This document shows, piece after piece, positions 49,301 through 56,778 of a DNA stretch of 64,000 nucleotides. The translations under genes were made by a program, and so were the position numbers. Position 1 is the first letter of the stretch, and every line of letters starts with the position of its first letter. The notes beneath the pieces were generated by a model. That model made no database searches. It saw only the letters and a list, made by a program, of their open reading frames with translations, and was not told the origin of the DNA. This DNA comes from Rodentibacter genomosp. 2 (GTDB lineage Bacteria; Pseudomonadota; Gammaproteobacteria; Enterobacterales; Pasteurellaceae), in NCBI GenBank assembly GCA_001999425.1, contig MLHP01000010.1, forward strand, positions 46,313 through 110,312, in the 5' to 3' direction.

Positions 49301-50253
49301 AAATTGCCGAATCCATGGATTTGGATGCACTCAAATTTGAGTTAAAGGAGCGTGTGCAAGAAAGTATTTCTGCCGTAGCGGATGATGCGATTGAGCAGAG
49401 TGGGGTACATATTTGGAACTTTGCCGAATTACCACAGTTTTATGAACAGAAAAAGCATGGTTTTAGTGTGAAAGCCTTTCCGGCGATTGTAGATGAAAAA
49501 GAGTCTGTCGGTATTAAACTTTTTGAAACGGAATTTGAACAAAAGGTAGCAATGCAGCAAGGATTACGCCGCTTACTGTTACTCAATGTGCCTTCACCGA
49601 TTAAATATTTACACGAAAAATTACCCAATAAATCCAAACTTGGTCTTTATTTCACCCCGTTTGGGCGGGTATTGGATTTAATTGATGATTGTATCGCTTG
49701 TGCGGTGGATAAACTTATTGCAGATTTTGGCGGTTTGGTTTGGAATGAGAAAAGTTTTGAAAAACTGCGTGATTTTATACGTGAAAACTTGAACGACATT
49801 ACGGTAGAGATTGCACAAAAAGTTGAAGAAATTCTGACATTTACTCATACTTTAAACCAACGTTTAAAAGGTAAAATGGATTTTACTATGGCATTTGCAC
49901 TTTCGGATATTAAATCTCAGTTGAGCGGTTTGGTGTATCAAGGTTTTGTACAAAAAAGCGGTTATCATCGTTTGTCGGATCTATTGCGTTATTTACAAGC
50001 CATTGATAAACGAATAGATAAGCTTGCCCAAGATGTAAATCGTGATCGCGCGGCAATGCTGCGTGTAGAACAAGTGCAACAAACCTATCAGCAATTATTG
50101 GTTAAACTGCCAAAATCCAAACCGATTCCTGACGAGGTTGCAGAAATTCGATATATGATTGAAGAGTTACGAGTGAGTTTATTTGCTCAGCAGTTGGGAA
50201 CCAAGTATCAGGTATCGGATAAGCGGATTTTGAATTTGATTCAACAGCTTTAG
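46342..50253 (+). CDS. hrpA: ATP-dependent RNA helicase HrpA
   Basis: HrpA is a DEAH-box helicase involved in mRNA processing and, in E. coli, in resolving stalled or collided ribosomes. The 1303-residue protein (E. coli 1300) has Walker A GETGSGKTT near residue 104, DEAH in IIDEAHERS near 200, SATID near 233 and motif VI QRKGRCGRV near 397. The DUF3418 region makes up the C-terminal half. It overlaps the DUF423 gene by four bases. The length is complete and no disruption is seen. Confidence 0.95.
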   Translation: MKKRTIKSEFNSLQQSLFSQLNNLMFVEKRRLFSRIQGISKIKNHDAQQAVASEIEQQIQQAKLRVAQRKTAVKNPIIFPEDLPVSQRKKEIEKLLSEHQVIVVAGETGSGKTTQLPKMCLELGLGHLGMIGHTQPRRIAARSVAARIAEELQSDLGDLVGYKVRFNDQISDNTQIKLMTDGILLAEIQTDRFLNQYSCLIIDEAHERSLNNDFILGYLKQLLPRRPDLKVIITSATIDVERFSKHFNHAPIIEVSGRTYPVEVRYRPIIDEEDQDQLQSILNAVDELQAEGRGDILIFMSGEREIRDTAEALQKQNLKHTEILPLFARLSALEQNKIFHPSGLNRIVLATNVAETSLTVPGIKYVIDPGTARISRYSYRTKVQRLPIEPISQASANQRKGRCGRVSEGICIRLYSEEDFNSRPEFTDPEILRTNLASVILQMTALGLDDIEAFPFVDAPDRRNIQDGVKLLEELGALETIKTKSGEKRRLTQIGRQLAQLPVDPRLARMLLSAVNFASVYEVMVIVSALSIQDPRERPTEKQQSADEKHRRFADKKSDFLAFLNLWNYLQEQQKALTKNQFRRQCQKDFLNYLRIREWQDIYHQIRLAVREMGLPINSEKAEYQQIHTALLSGLLSHIGLKDTEKQQYLGGRNTHFSIFPNSVLFKKQPKWVMTAELVETSKLWGRMVSEIESEWIEPLADHLVKKSYAEPRWSKSRGAVIADEKVSLYGVPIVVARPVNYGAIDPIVSREIFIQSALVEGNWHTKHNFFKQNQYLIREVEELEHKSRRRDILVDERTLFEFYDQRIGTEVVSQKHFDAWWKKASKQDSELLNFERSFLINEGAEKVSKLDFPNFWYQGNLKLKLTYQFEPGTEADGVTVHIPLPLLNQVEMGGFDWQIPGLREELVIALIKSLPKLYRRNFVPAPNYARAFLERAIPLEKPLLDTLIYELRRMTGVIVAEEHWNWAQIPSHLKMTFRVVDEKGKKIAESMDLDALKFELKERVQESISAVADDAIEQSGVHIWNFAELPQFYEQKKHGFSVKAFPAIVDEKESVGIKLFETEFEQKVAMQQGLRRLLLLNVPSPIKYLHEKLPNKSKLGLYFTPFGRVLDLIDDCIACAVDKLIADFGGLVWNEKSFEKLRDFIRENLNDITVEIAQKVEEILTFTHTLNQRLKGKMDFTMAFALSDIKSQLSGLVYQGFVQKSGYHRLSDLLRYLQAIDKRIDKLAQDVNRDRAAMLRVEQVQQTYQQLLVKLPKSKPIPDEVAEIRYMIEELRVSLFAQQLGTKYQVSDKRILNLIQQL

Positions 50254-50295
50254 TTTTGATTACAAAAGTATCTATGTTATGGAGAATATAACATT

Positions 50296-51117
50296 ATGAC
50301 AAACAAGACAGTAGCGGTTGTTACTTCTACGATTGGGCGTGATGAGTTGGTTCGTGCGATTGAAAGTGTAAAAGCGCAAACTTATTCGTGTCGTCATTAT
50401 ATCTTTGTTGATGGTGAGCAATTTTTGGACAAAGTAAAAGGACTTGTTGAGCCTTATCAAGATCTTATTATTACCTATCTTCCAATGAACACAGGAAAAA
50501 ATGGTATGGTGAACAGCAGTATTAATGCTATAGCCTCATTTTTGGTTGAAGAAGATATTATTTGTTATTTAGATGATGATAATTGGTATAAACCAAATCA
50601 TGTTGAAGAACTTGTTAAAGTATTAGAGAAGGGGGCTGATTTTGCTTATTCATTAAGGGATTTTTATTCCTTAAATGGGGAGTTTATTTGCTCAGATGAC
50701 TGGGAATCCCTTGGTTATTGGAGGCTTAATAAGACTGTAAAGATAAATCTTATTGACACTGACAAAACATACCCTGTAGTTTTTAATTTTAATAATCGGG
50801 AATGTCATATTGATACAAATACTTATGCATTTCCCCGAAATTTAGCTATAGAACTTTCACGAAGTTGGTATTCGGGTATCCATAATGACCGACACATCTA
50901 TAAAAAATTACAAGAGCTGGGTAAGGTTGGAGTAGGATCCGCTAGATATACAGTGAATTACAGTGCTGATTTGACGAAAATGATAAATACACAAGGTGAT
51001 GAGGAATTAGAGTCTTTATTGGCTCGGCCTGGAGTGAGGGAGTCGTTGATTAAAACATTATGTGAAGTAAATATTGAGTATCACGGGAATCAAAAACCAT
51101 GGTCTGAAGAATATTAG
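50296..51117 (+). CDS. Glycosyltransferase family 2/A-fold protein
   Basis: The 273-residue cytoplasmic protein has a GT-A fold start (VAVVTSTIGRDELVRAIESV, residues 6-25) and a metal-binding acidic cluster CYLDDDNWYKPNH near residue 95, as in family 2 glycosyltransferases. It has no membrane segment. The acceptor and donor are unknown; family 2 enzymes commonly build lipooligosaccharide or capsule. It stands alone with its own terminator, between hrpA and nudF, and is more AT-rich than hrpA. Confidence 0.78.
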   Translation: MTNKTVAVVTSTIGRDELVRAIESVKAQTYSCRHYIFVDGEQFLDKVKGLVEPYQDLIITYLPMNTGKNGMVNSSINAIASFLVEEDIICYLDDDNWYKPNHVEELVKVLEKGADFAYSLRDFYSLNGEFICSDDWESLGYWRLNKTVKINLIDTDKTYPVVFNFNNRECHIDTNTYAFPRNLAIELSRSWYSGIHNDRHIYKKLQELGKVGVGSARYTVNYSADLTKMINTQGDEELESLLARPGVRESLIKTLCEVNIEYHGNQKPWSEEY

Positions 51118-51132
51118 TATTATTTATTTGAG

Positions 51133-51178
51133 AAAATGTCATGATTGCTGAAGAAACAGTCATGACATTTTATTTTTT
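51133..51178 (+). terminator. Hairpin terminator after the glycosyltransferase gene
   Basis: AAAATGTCATGA and TCATGACATTTT form a 12-base stem around an 18-base loop, followed by TATTTTTT. Confidence 0.8.
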
Positions 51179-51275
51179 GTGAGCCGTGTCAAAGTTTCAA
51201 CAAAAAGTATAAACCTTTTATTTGTTTTATAGTCTTTTGAGCGTATGATTTTTACTGCCGTATTTGGAGAAAAAA

Positions 51276-51908
51276 ATGTCTGAGATTCAACAATTTGAAC
51301 AGCGTGATATTAAAATACTTAATGAGGAAGTCGTCTATAACGGATTCTTCATGCTTAAAAAAATTCAATTTAAACACAAACTTTTTGCCGGAGGTGAAAG
51401 CAATATTGTCATGCGGGAGTTGCTTATCAAAGGTGCGGCTTCGGCAGTGATTGCTTATGATCCGAAAGAAGACACGGTTGTGTTGGTGGAACAGGTCCGT
51501 ATTGGCGCAGCTTATCATCCTGAACCGAATTCTTCTCCTTGGTTACTGGAATTAATTGCCGGTATGGTGGAGGAAGGGGAATCACCGGAAGAGGTGGCGC
51601 TGCGGGAGAGTGAAGAAGAAGCCGGCGTGGCGGTAAAAAACTTAACTCATTGTTTAAGCGTGTGGGATAGCCCCGGTGGTGTAGTAGAAAGAATTCATTT
51701 ATTCGTGGGAGAAGTGGACAGTTCGAAAGCAAAAGGAATTCATGGCTTAGCTTGCGAAAATGAAGATATTCGGGTGCATGGTGTGAAACGCGAACAAGCG
51801 TATCAGTGGGTGTGCGAAGGAAAAATTGATAATGGCATTGCAGTGATGGGAGTGCAATGGCTTCAATTAAATTATGCTCGGTTGCAGCAATGTTGGCAAC
51901 CAAGTTAG
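51276..51908 (+). CDS. nudF: ADP-ribose pyrophosphatase NudF
   Basis: NudF hydrolyses ADP-ribose to AMP and ribose 5-phosphate. The 210-residue protein (E. coli 209) carries a perfect Nudix box: the Gly of GMVEEGE at about residue 96, then RESEEEAGV. It begins MSEIQQFEQRDIKI behind TTGGAGAAAA. An upstream TTG in frame was rejected. It is nine bases before cpdA; the nudF-cpdA pair is also found in E. coli and H. influenzae. Confidence 0.94.
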   Translation: MSEIQQFEQRDIKILNEEVVYNGFFMLKKIQFKHKLFAGGESNIVMRELLIKGAASAVIAYDPKEDTVVLVEQVRIGAAYHPEPNSSPWLLELIAGMVEEGESPEEVALRESEEEAGVAVKNLTHCLSVWDSPGGVVERIHLFVGEVDSSKAKGIHGLACENEDIRVHGVKREQAYQWVCEGKIDNGIAVMGVQWLQLNYARLQQCWQPS

Positions 51909-51917
51909 GAGCTATTA

Positions 51918-52742
51918 ATGAAAAATACTTTTACCTATCAGCCCCAAAAGACGACTATTAAACTGTTACAAATCACAGATCCTCATTTATTTAAAGATGA
52001 GCAAACAGAATTATTAGGTGTGAATACACAAGCCAGTCTTACTCAGGTTTTAAAAGAAATTCAGCAGGAAGATATTGATTTTGACGCAATTATTGCTACC
52101 GGTGATTTGGTACAAGATAGTAGTGGAGAGGGATATCAACGCTTTGTAAAAATGATGAAACCGCTTGCTAAGCCTGTATTTTGGATTCCGGGCAATCATG
52201 ATTTTCAGCCTAAAATGGTAGAACATTTAAATCAAGAACCTTTGGAAACAGAGAAACATATTTTACTGGGTAAGCATTGGCAAGCGTTATTGCTGGATAG
52301 CCAAGTTTATGGCGTACCCCATGGTGAGTTAAGCCAGTATCAACTTGATTTGCTCAAAGCAATTTTAGAAAAATACCCAGAACGTTATGCTTTAATTGTT
52401 TTGCATCATCATTTATTACCGACAAATTCTGCTTGGCTTGATCAGCATAACTTACGTAATTCCCATGATCTACTTGATGTACTTGCACCATTTAAAAATG
52501 TGAAAGCTATTTTATATGGGCATATTCATCAGCAAGTGGATAGTTGGTGGCAGGGTTATCAAGTGATGGCAACACCTTCAACTTGTATTCAATTTAAAGC
52601 GGATAGTCAGTATTTTGCCTTAGACGAAGTACAACCTGGATGGCGAGAAATTGAGTTATATCCTGACGGTTCCATTGCTACGCAAGTGAAACGAATCCAG
52701 CAGGCAATGTTCTTACCGAATATACATGAAAACGGATATTGA
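51918..52742 (+). CDS. cpdA: 3',5'-cyclic-AMP phosphodiesterase CpdA
   Basis: CpdA degrades cAMP and so lowers CRP activity, which in Haemophilus also affects competence. The 274-residue protein is a calcineurin-type metallophosphoesterase with the metal motifs ITDPHLF near residue 19, TGDLVQD near 54, PGNHD near 89, LHHHLLP near 156 and YGHIHQQ near 196. It starts behind TAGGAGCTATTA and ends in an uptake-signal hairpin, the last core-genome feature before the accessory region. Confidence 0.95.
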   Translation: MKNTFTYQPQKTTIKLLQITDPHLFKDEQTELLGVNTQASLTQVLKEIQQEDIDFDAIIATGDLVQDSSGEGYQRFVKMMKPLAKPVFWIPGNHDFQPKMVEHLNQEPLETEKHILLGKHWQALLLDSQVYGVPHGELSQYQLDLLKAILEKYPERYALIVLHHHLLPTNSAWLDQHNLRNSHDLLDVLAPFKNVKAILYGHIHQQVDSWWQGYQVMATPSTCIQFKADSQYFALDEVQPGWREIELYPDGSIATQVKRIQQAMFLPNIHENGY

Positions 52743-52796
52743 TAGATAAAGGAGCATAGCTCTTTATAATGTTATTATCCCTGTTACCGTGTGTAT

Positions 52797-52830
52797 AAAA
52801 AAAGTGCGGTCAATATCGACCGCACTTTTT
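52797..52830 (+). terminator. Uptake-signal hairpin terminator after cpdA
   Basis: AAAAAAAGTGCGGTC and GACCGCACTTTTT pair with a short loop. Its last bases (ACTTTTT) also begin the sequence shared by both IS200 copies. Confidence 0.83.
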
Positions 52831-52892
52831 ATTGCTAACTAAAAACCACCTTCTGTGAAGGTGGTTATAGCTTTAAAGGGCTTTGCCTGAAT

Positions 52893-52965
52893 AAATCGAC
52901 TCATAGAAAATCCTTTTGGAAGTTATCCCCATAACCTACATAAGGAAAAAAATATGAGTCGATTT
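52893..52965 (+). promoter_or_regulatory. IS200 leader: start-codon-sequestering inverted repeat
   Basis: AAATCGACTCAT (52893-52904) in the leader is the exact complement of ATGAGTCGATTT (52954-52965), which contains the transposase start codon. In mRNA this can hide the start codon. IS200 of Salmonella is known to repress its transposase through leader structures and an antisense RNA. The same arms are present in the second copy (63833-63844 and 63893-63904). Confidence 0.7.
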
Positions 52966-53370
52966 AAGAAATCATCGCATGTGATTTGGCATTGTCAATA
53001 TCATTTAGTTTGGACGCCGAAATGTCGTTTTAGAATATTAAAAGATAAAGTAGGTAGGGAAATTTATGTTCATCTAAGAATATTATGTGAGCAGCTTAAA
53101 ATAGAAATAGTAGAATTAAACGTTCAAATAGATCATGTCCATCTGTTGGTTAATATTCCGCCGAAGATATCAGTTTCAGAAGTAATGGGACATTTAAAAG
53201 GTAGGACAGCGATAAGATTGTTCAATAAGTTTCCCTATTTAAGGAAGCATAAATTATGGGGCAATCACTTTTGGGCAAGAGGTTACAGTGTTGATACCGT
53301 AGGTGTCAATGCAGAAATGATACGAAGATATGTGAAGTATCAAGAGAAACATGAGTTTGAAGACAAGTAA
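52954..53370 (+). CDS. tnpA: IS200/IS605 family transposase TnpA
   Basis: This Y1 HUH-type transposase of 138 residues has the metal-binding HVH (residues 61-63 in QIDHVHLLVN) and a likely catalytic Tyr126 in EMIRRYVKYQ. The family start HVIWHCQYHLVWTPKCRFRI (about residues 9-28) is clear. Length and both motifs are intact, so it may be active. TAAGGAAAAAAAT precedes the ATG. No accessory tnpB is present. Confidence 0.93.
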   Translation: MSRFKKSSHVIWHCQYHLVWTPKCRFRILKDKVGREIYVHLRILCEQLKIEIVELNVQIDHVHLLVNIPPKISVSEVMGHLKGRTAIRLFNKFPYLRKHKLWGNHFWARGYSVDTVGVNAEMIRRYVKYQEKHEFEDK

Positions 53371-53484
53371 TTAAGTCTTTCGACGGAATAAAATTTGGAT
53401 TCTCAGAATCGAAATTTAAAAACGCCCCTATGGGGCGCAAATTAAAGCCACCTTCTATGAAGGTGGATTTTTACAGCACAATGA

Positions 53485-54867
53485 ATGATAAAGCGTTTGA
53501 ACTGGAACAAACTCAAATTGAAATTATGGTACCCCCTTGCCGATGTGGAAAAGCAAAGCGTAAAAGATAAACAAAATCCAAAGCAAACAAAAACCTATTA
53601 CAATGTGCAGCCTTACCTCTATCAGCAAGTGGAGCACAGCAAAGATAAGGATTTGGGGATTTATGTGGATGATAGTTACCTGACCCACGGTTTGCTTTTT
53701 CCGGGGGTGAATAGTTATCAAGACCAAACGGATGAAATCAGTATTTTTAAATATAAGATAGCGGATTACCTTGACCCGGAAAGCCCGCATTCAATGGAAG
53801 AAAAAGAGACATTGGCACCCGTGTTTAAAGATATATTGAAAGAGCTTGATTTGGCTAAAGAGGAGCAAGGCAGTCGGTTTGAGGCGGGAAAACTAAAAGG
53901 TTTGTTACTCAATCCTGCGGAACAACGACGTTTAACGGGAATTATCGTTCAGCATAAAAGCGAGTGGGCAAGGAGCCAATCAACCAAATTTAATGAGCTT
54001 ATTGCGCTGGCACGAAAATTGAATGACAACGACGCAGCGGATAGAATTCAAAAACGGGTAAATGATTTGGTAATTGATTTGAAGGCGGCGGGATTTGATA
54101 GTGAGCGGAAGGCGTATTATATGCATCCGTTGGGGGTGATTGGGTGGTTGGCTGCAAGTCAATACTGCTGCATTGATATTGATAAATTTATTGAGCTGTA
54201 TAAATCTAAGCACCCGGATATTGGATGGTACGATAAAAGTAAAGTTACAGGTAAATATGAGAAAATAAAATTACCTAAACTTAATTTGCCATCAGAAAAT
54301 AATTTAAAACGTTTGATAAAAGGTATTATTGATTATTACCGCCAATCAGACTATGAAAAGTGCAATATTCCTTGATTAGCTTATATACTAGCGACTATTA
54401 GAGTTGAATCTTATGATTGGAGAAAAAGAGTTTTCTTCGGTATTCTTGAAGAGGATATCTCATATGAAAAAGCTGAGGTTGATTATGGGTGTGGCTTAAC
54501 AGCTAGAAGAGCGGGTATGGCTAGAAAAAATGGTTGTCGGGTTGATGGTGATGGATACAAATATAGAGGAAGAGGATTTGTACAAATTACTTGGCGTATC
54601 AATTATGAAAAATTTAATGGAATTAATGGTATTGATTTCGGTCTTGAGCCGGAAAAAATTATGGACTTTGATACTCTTATAAAAGTAACTGTTGATGGTA
54701 TGGAAAAAGGGTTATTCGTAAAAGGTGAAACTTTATCTAAGCATATTAATACAGAAAAGAAAGATTATAAATCAGCAAGAAAAATTATTAATGGTCAGGA
54801 TAAAGATTGGATTATTGCTGAATATGCAAAGGAGATTGAAGAATGTTTAATGAATGCAAAAAAATAA
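53485..54867 (+). pseudogene. GH19-like peptidoglycan-hydrolase effector, broken by an in-frame TGA
   Basis: Codons 1-296 run to a TGA at 54373-54375, and the same frame then continues openly to 54867. Read through with Trp in that place, the protein is about 460 residues. A conserved delivery-type region comes first (WYPLADVEKQSV near residue 15; the 288-base segment shared with 62020-62307). A GH19 lysozyme/chitinase-like domain follows: IP-x-LAYILATIRVES, GDGYKYRGRGFVQITW and an alpha-helical end. No signal peptide, so delivery by T6SS is inferred. The N-terminus abuts the IS200 end and may be truncated. The last 25 bases overlap the immunity gene. Confidence 0.72.
53872..54159 (+). repeat. 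Shared effector segment, copy 1 (288 bases)
   Basis: This segment matches 62020-62307 over the same length with only about a dozen base differences by eye. It starts at AGTCGGTTTGAGGCGGG and ends at the codons for WLAAS. Downstream the two toxins are unrelated, so the segment marks an exchange point. Confidence 0.88.
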
Positions 54868-55571
54868 TCATTTTCGTGTTAATGTCATTTTCGGCATTTG
54901 CTAATAATCTAGAACTAACAGAAAATGGTATTTTATCTTCTATTGATAATAAAATTATTTCTAAAAATATCACGAAAATTGAATCTGTTTCGTATGATTT
55001 ATACTTTTCAAATAACAAAATACTAGGTGACTTACTAGTTTTTGAATCAAATTCTCAATATGACCATATTTGTTATATTCCTATATCTAAAAAACAGAAT
55101 AAATTTTTTATTAGAACCCCTTTTTGTTTAGATAAGTATATTAATTTTGATTCAGAGGGATGGGAAGTTAATTCTTATTCCTCAGATCATGATGTTGAGC
55201 TATCAGATGTTACTAACGATGACATTATAGATATAGGTAAGACTAAATTATTTAAACTAACATCTCGTTCAAATGGAGAAATTTATAATAATACAATATT
55301 ATTTAAGAATCTTATCTATAAGATAGGAAATGATGAAGTAAATATTGATTATATTTTTAAACTACATGATGGAAAGCCAGATCTCAGACTAGATTCATTA
55401 AAGTTTTGTTTTCACTTAATAAAAGACAAAACATATTTATATAATAAACCAAGCGATAAGGCGAAATCAAAAATGTATTTGATCAGGAATGATAAAATTT
55501 GCATTTTGGACAAAAACTCCATAGGGCAAGAAGATTGGTACTTCATCAACTACAAAGGAAAAAAAAATTAA
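54843..55571 (+). CDS. Periplasmic SH3-like immunity candidate, C-terminus frameshifted
   Basis: The 242-residue product has a signal peptide (cleavage likely after FSAFA). A C-terminal SH3-like domain lies from about residue 185 (YLYNKPSDKAKSKMYLI, then EDWYFINYKGKK). It overlaps the end of the GH19-like effector by 25 bases, the arrangement of an effector-immunity pair, so neutralising that enzyme in the periplasm is inferred. At 55559-55567 a run of nine A shifts the frame. Removing one A would extend it to 55608 with the tail INMWIKADSVDLN, which is also found, out of frame, after the gene at 59833. It may be broken, phase-variable or a sequencing artefact. Confidence 0.65.
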   Translation: MFNECKKIIIFVLMSFSAFANNLELTENGILSSIDNKIISKNITKIESVSYDLYFSNNKILGDLLVFESNSQYDHICYIPISKKQNKFFIRTPFCLDKYINFDSEGWEVNSYSSDHDVELSDVTNDDIIDIGKTKLFKLTSRSNGEIYNNTILFKNLIYKIGNDEVNIDYIFKLHDGKPDLRLDSLKFCFHLIKDKTYLYNKPSDKAKSKMYLIRNDKICILDKNSIGQEDWYFINYKGKKN

Positions 55572-55619
55572 TATGTGGATCAAAGCTGATTCAGTTGATC
55601 TAAATTAACCACGATATCG

Positions 55620-55652
55620 ACCGCACTTTTTATAAAGTGCGGTTATTTTTTT
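55620..55652 (+). terminator. Cassette-end uptake-signal terminator 1
   Basis: ACCGCACTTTTTATAAAGTGCGGT is a compact inverted uptake-signal hairpin followed by TATTTTTTTG. Nearly the same hairpin and following bases (GTTCTTTTAAA) occur after two other immunity genes (60692, 63653). Confidence 0.85.
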
Positions 55653-55668
55653 GTTCTTTTAAAATCAG

Positions 55669-56743
55669 AATTTATCAACAATTGCCGACGGCAAACTGCA
55701 ATTCCCCTGGGACAGACGGGGAAATTCGGATGAATACAGCTCTTGTTGGATACGGGTGATTCAAGGCTGGGCAGGTACACAATACGGCAACCAAATGATT
55801 CCGCGTATTGGCGAGAGGTATTGGTCAAATACTTAAACGGCGACCCCGACCAACCTATTGTGGTCGGACGCACCTATCACTGCACCACCGAACCGCCTTA
55901 CACCTTGCCAGAACATAAAACCCGAATGACGATTAAATCCAAAACCCACAAAGGTAACGGGTTTAACGAACTACGTTTTGAAGATGAAAAAAACCAAGAA
56001 GAGATTTTTATCCACGCGGAAAAAGACCTCAACCATATCGTCAAACATGACGAGACCACCCAAGTGGGTAATAACCGCACCGAACAGGTTCAAAGAAACG
56101 AAACCGTCCACATCGGCAACAACCGCACAGAAACGGTTACTCAAGACGAAGACCTCACCGTCAACCGCGACCAAAGCCAAAACATCGGACGTAACCGCAT
56201 CACCAAAGTGAATAAGACGACCTACTCAACGTCAATAACAACCGCTATGTGAATGTGCACGGCGACACCATTATCCACGTCGGTAATGAACTGAACATTG
56301 AAATAGCCCAAAACGGCAGTTGGCAGGCAGGCGAACTGTTTGAGCAAATTTGTGATGAATTTGACTTAGAGGGTTACGAAAGCGTAGAAATCAGCGGACC
56401 GGGCGGCTCAATCATCATCAACCGAGAAGGAATTGAGTTGATAGGGAATGTGTATATTGAGGGGGAGTTGATTGAGGAGAATGGCGAAGCCGACGCAGTG
56501 AATCCGTTTGAAACCACGATAAATAATACGATTACATCAGATACTTACTATTCAACGCGTTTGGATGTCTATGATATTTATGGACGTTGTAATGAAAAGA
56601 AAGTGCCTTATACGATATTGGATGACCAGGGGAACATCGTGACAGATGGGATGTTAGATGAAGATGGTCGAACAACTCGCATCTATCGAGAGGTTGAAGA
56701 GCAGCTAACCATATTTGTTGGTCAAGCGAGAATTGAAAGTTAA
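55669..56743 (+). pseudogene. vgrG remnant (5'-truncated, two frameshifts)
   Basis: Three frames joined give the C-terminal half of a T6SS spike protein VgrG. The gp5 OB-fold is recognisable ([35 protein letters not shown], then [22 protein letters not shown]). After it come the repeated GNNRTE-V beta-helix strands and a transthyretin-like extension ending VPYTILDDQGNIVTDGMLDE. The first frame breaks near 55815 (one G missing in GGCGAGAGGTA) and again near 56213 (one A missing in AATAAGACG). The gp27-like N-terminal half is absent. Its strands are more GC-rich than the genes around it. It cannot make a working spike. Confidence 0.82.
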
Positions 56744-56778
56744 TTTGTGTATCATGAAAAAGAATAAGAGAGAAAGAT

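Larger units (their letters stand above)
52831..53475 (+). mobile_element. IS200/IS605-type insertion sequence, complete copy
   Basis: The element has a single Y1 transposase gene and no terminal inverted repeats, but subterminal hairpins at both ends: CCACCTTCTGTGAAGGTGG (52846-52864) on the left and CCACCTTCTATGAAGGTGG (53448-53466) on the right. Another hairpin, CGCCCCTATGGGGCG, lies at 53423-53437. These are the hallmarks of IS200-type elements moved as single strands. Exact ends are estimated. It lies directly after the cpdA terminator and directly before the truncated effector gene. Confidence 0.85.

Noticed and set aside
54373..54375. The TGA in the GH19-like effector as a second selenocysteine codon, since the organism makes selenoproteins
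   Set aside because: The expected residue there is Trp, no SECIS-like hairpin was seen after it, and selenocysteine has no known role in this family. Nonsense mutation is simpler.
56249..56743. The 164-codon stretch as a separate gene starting at ATG 56249
   Set aside because: It continues the VgrG strand repeats of the preceding frame after a one-base shift, and it has no ribosome site of its own.
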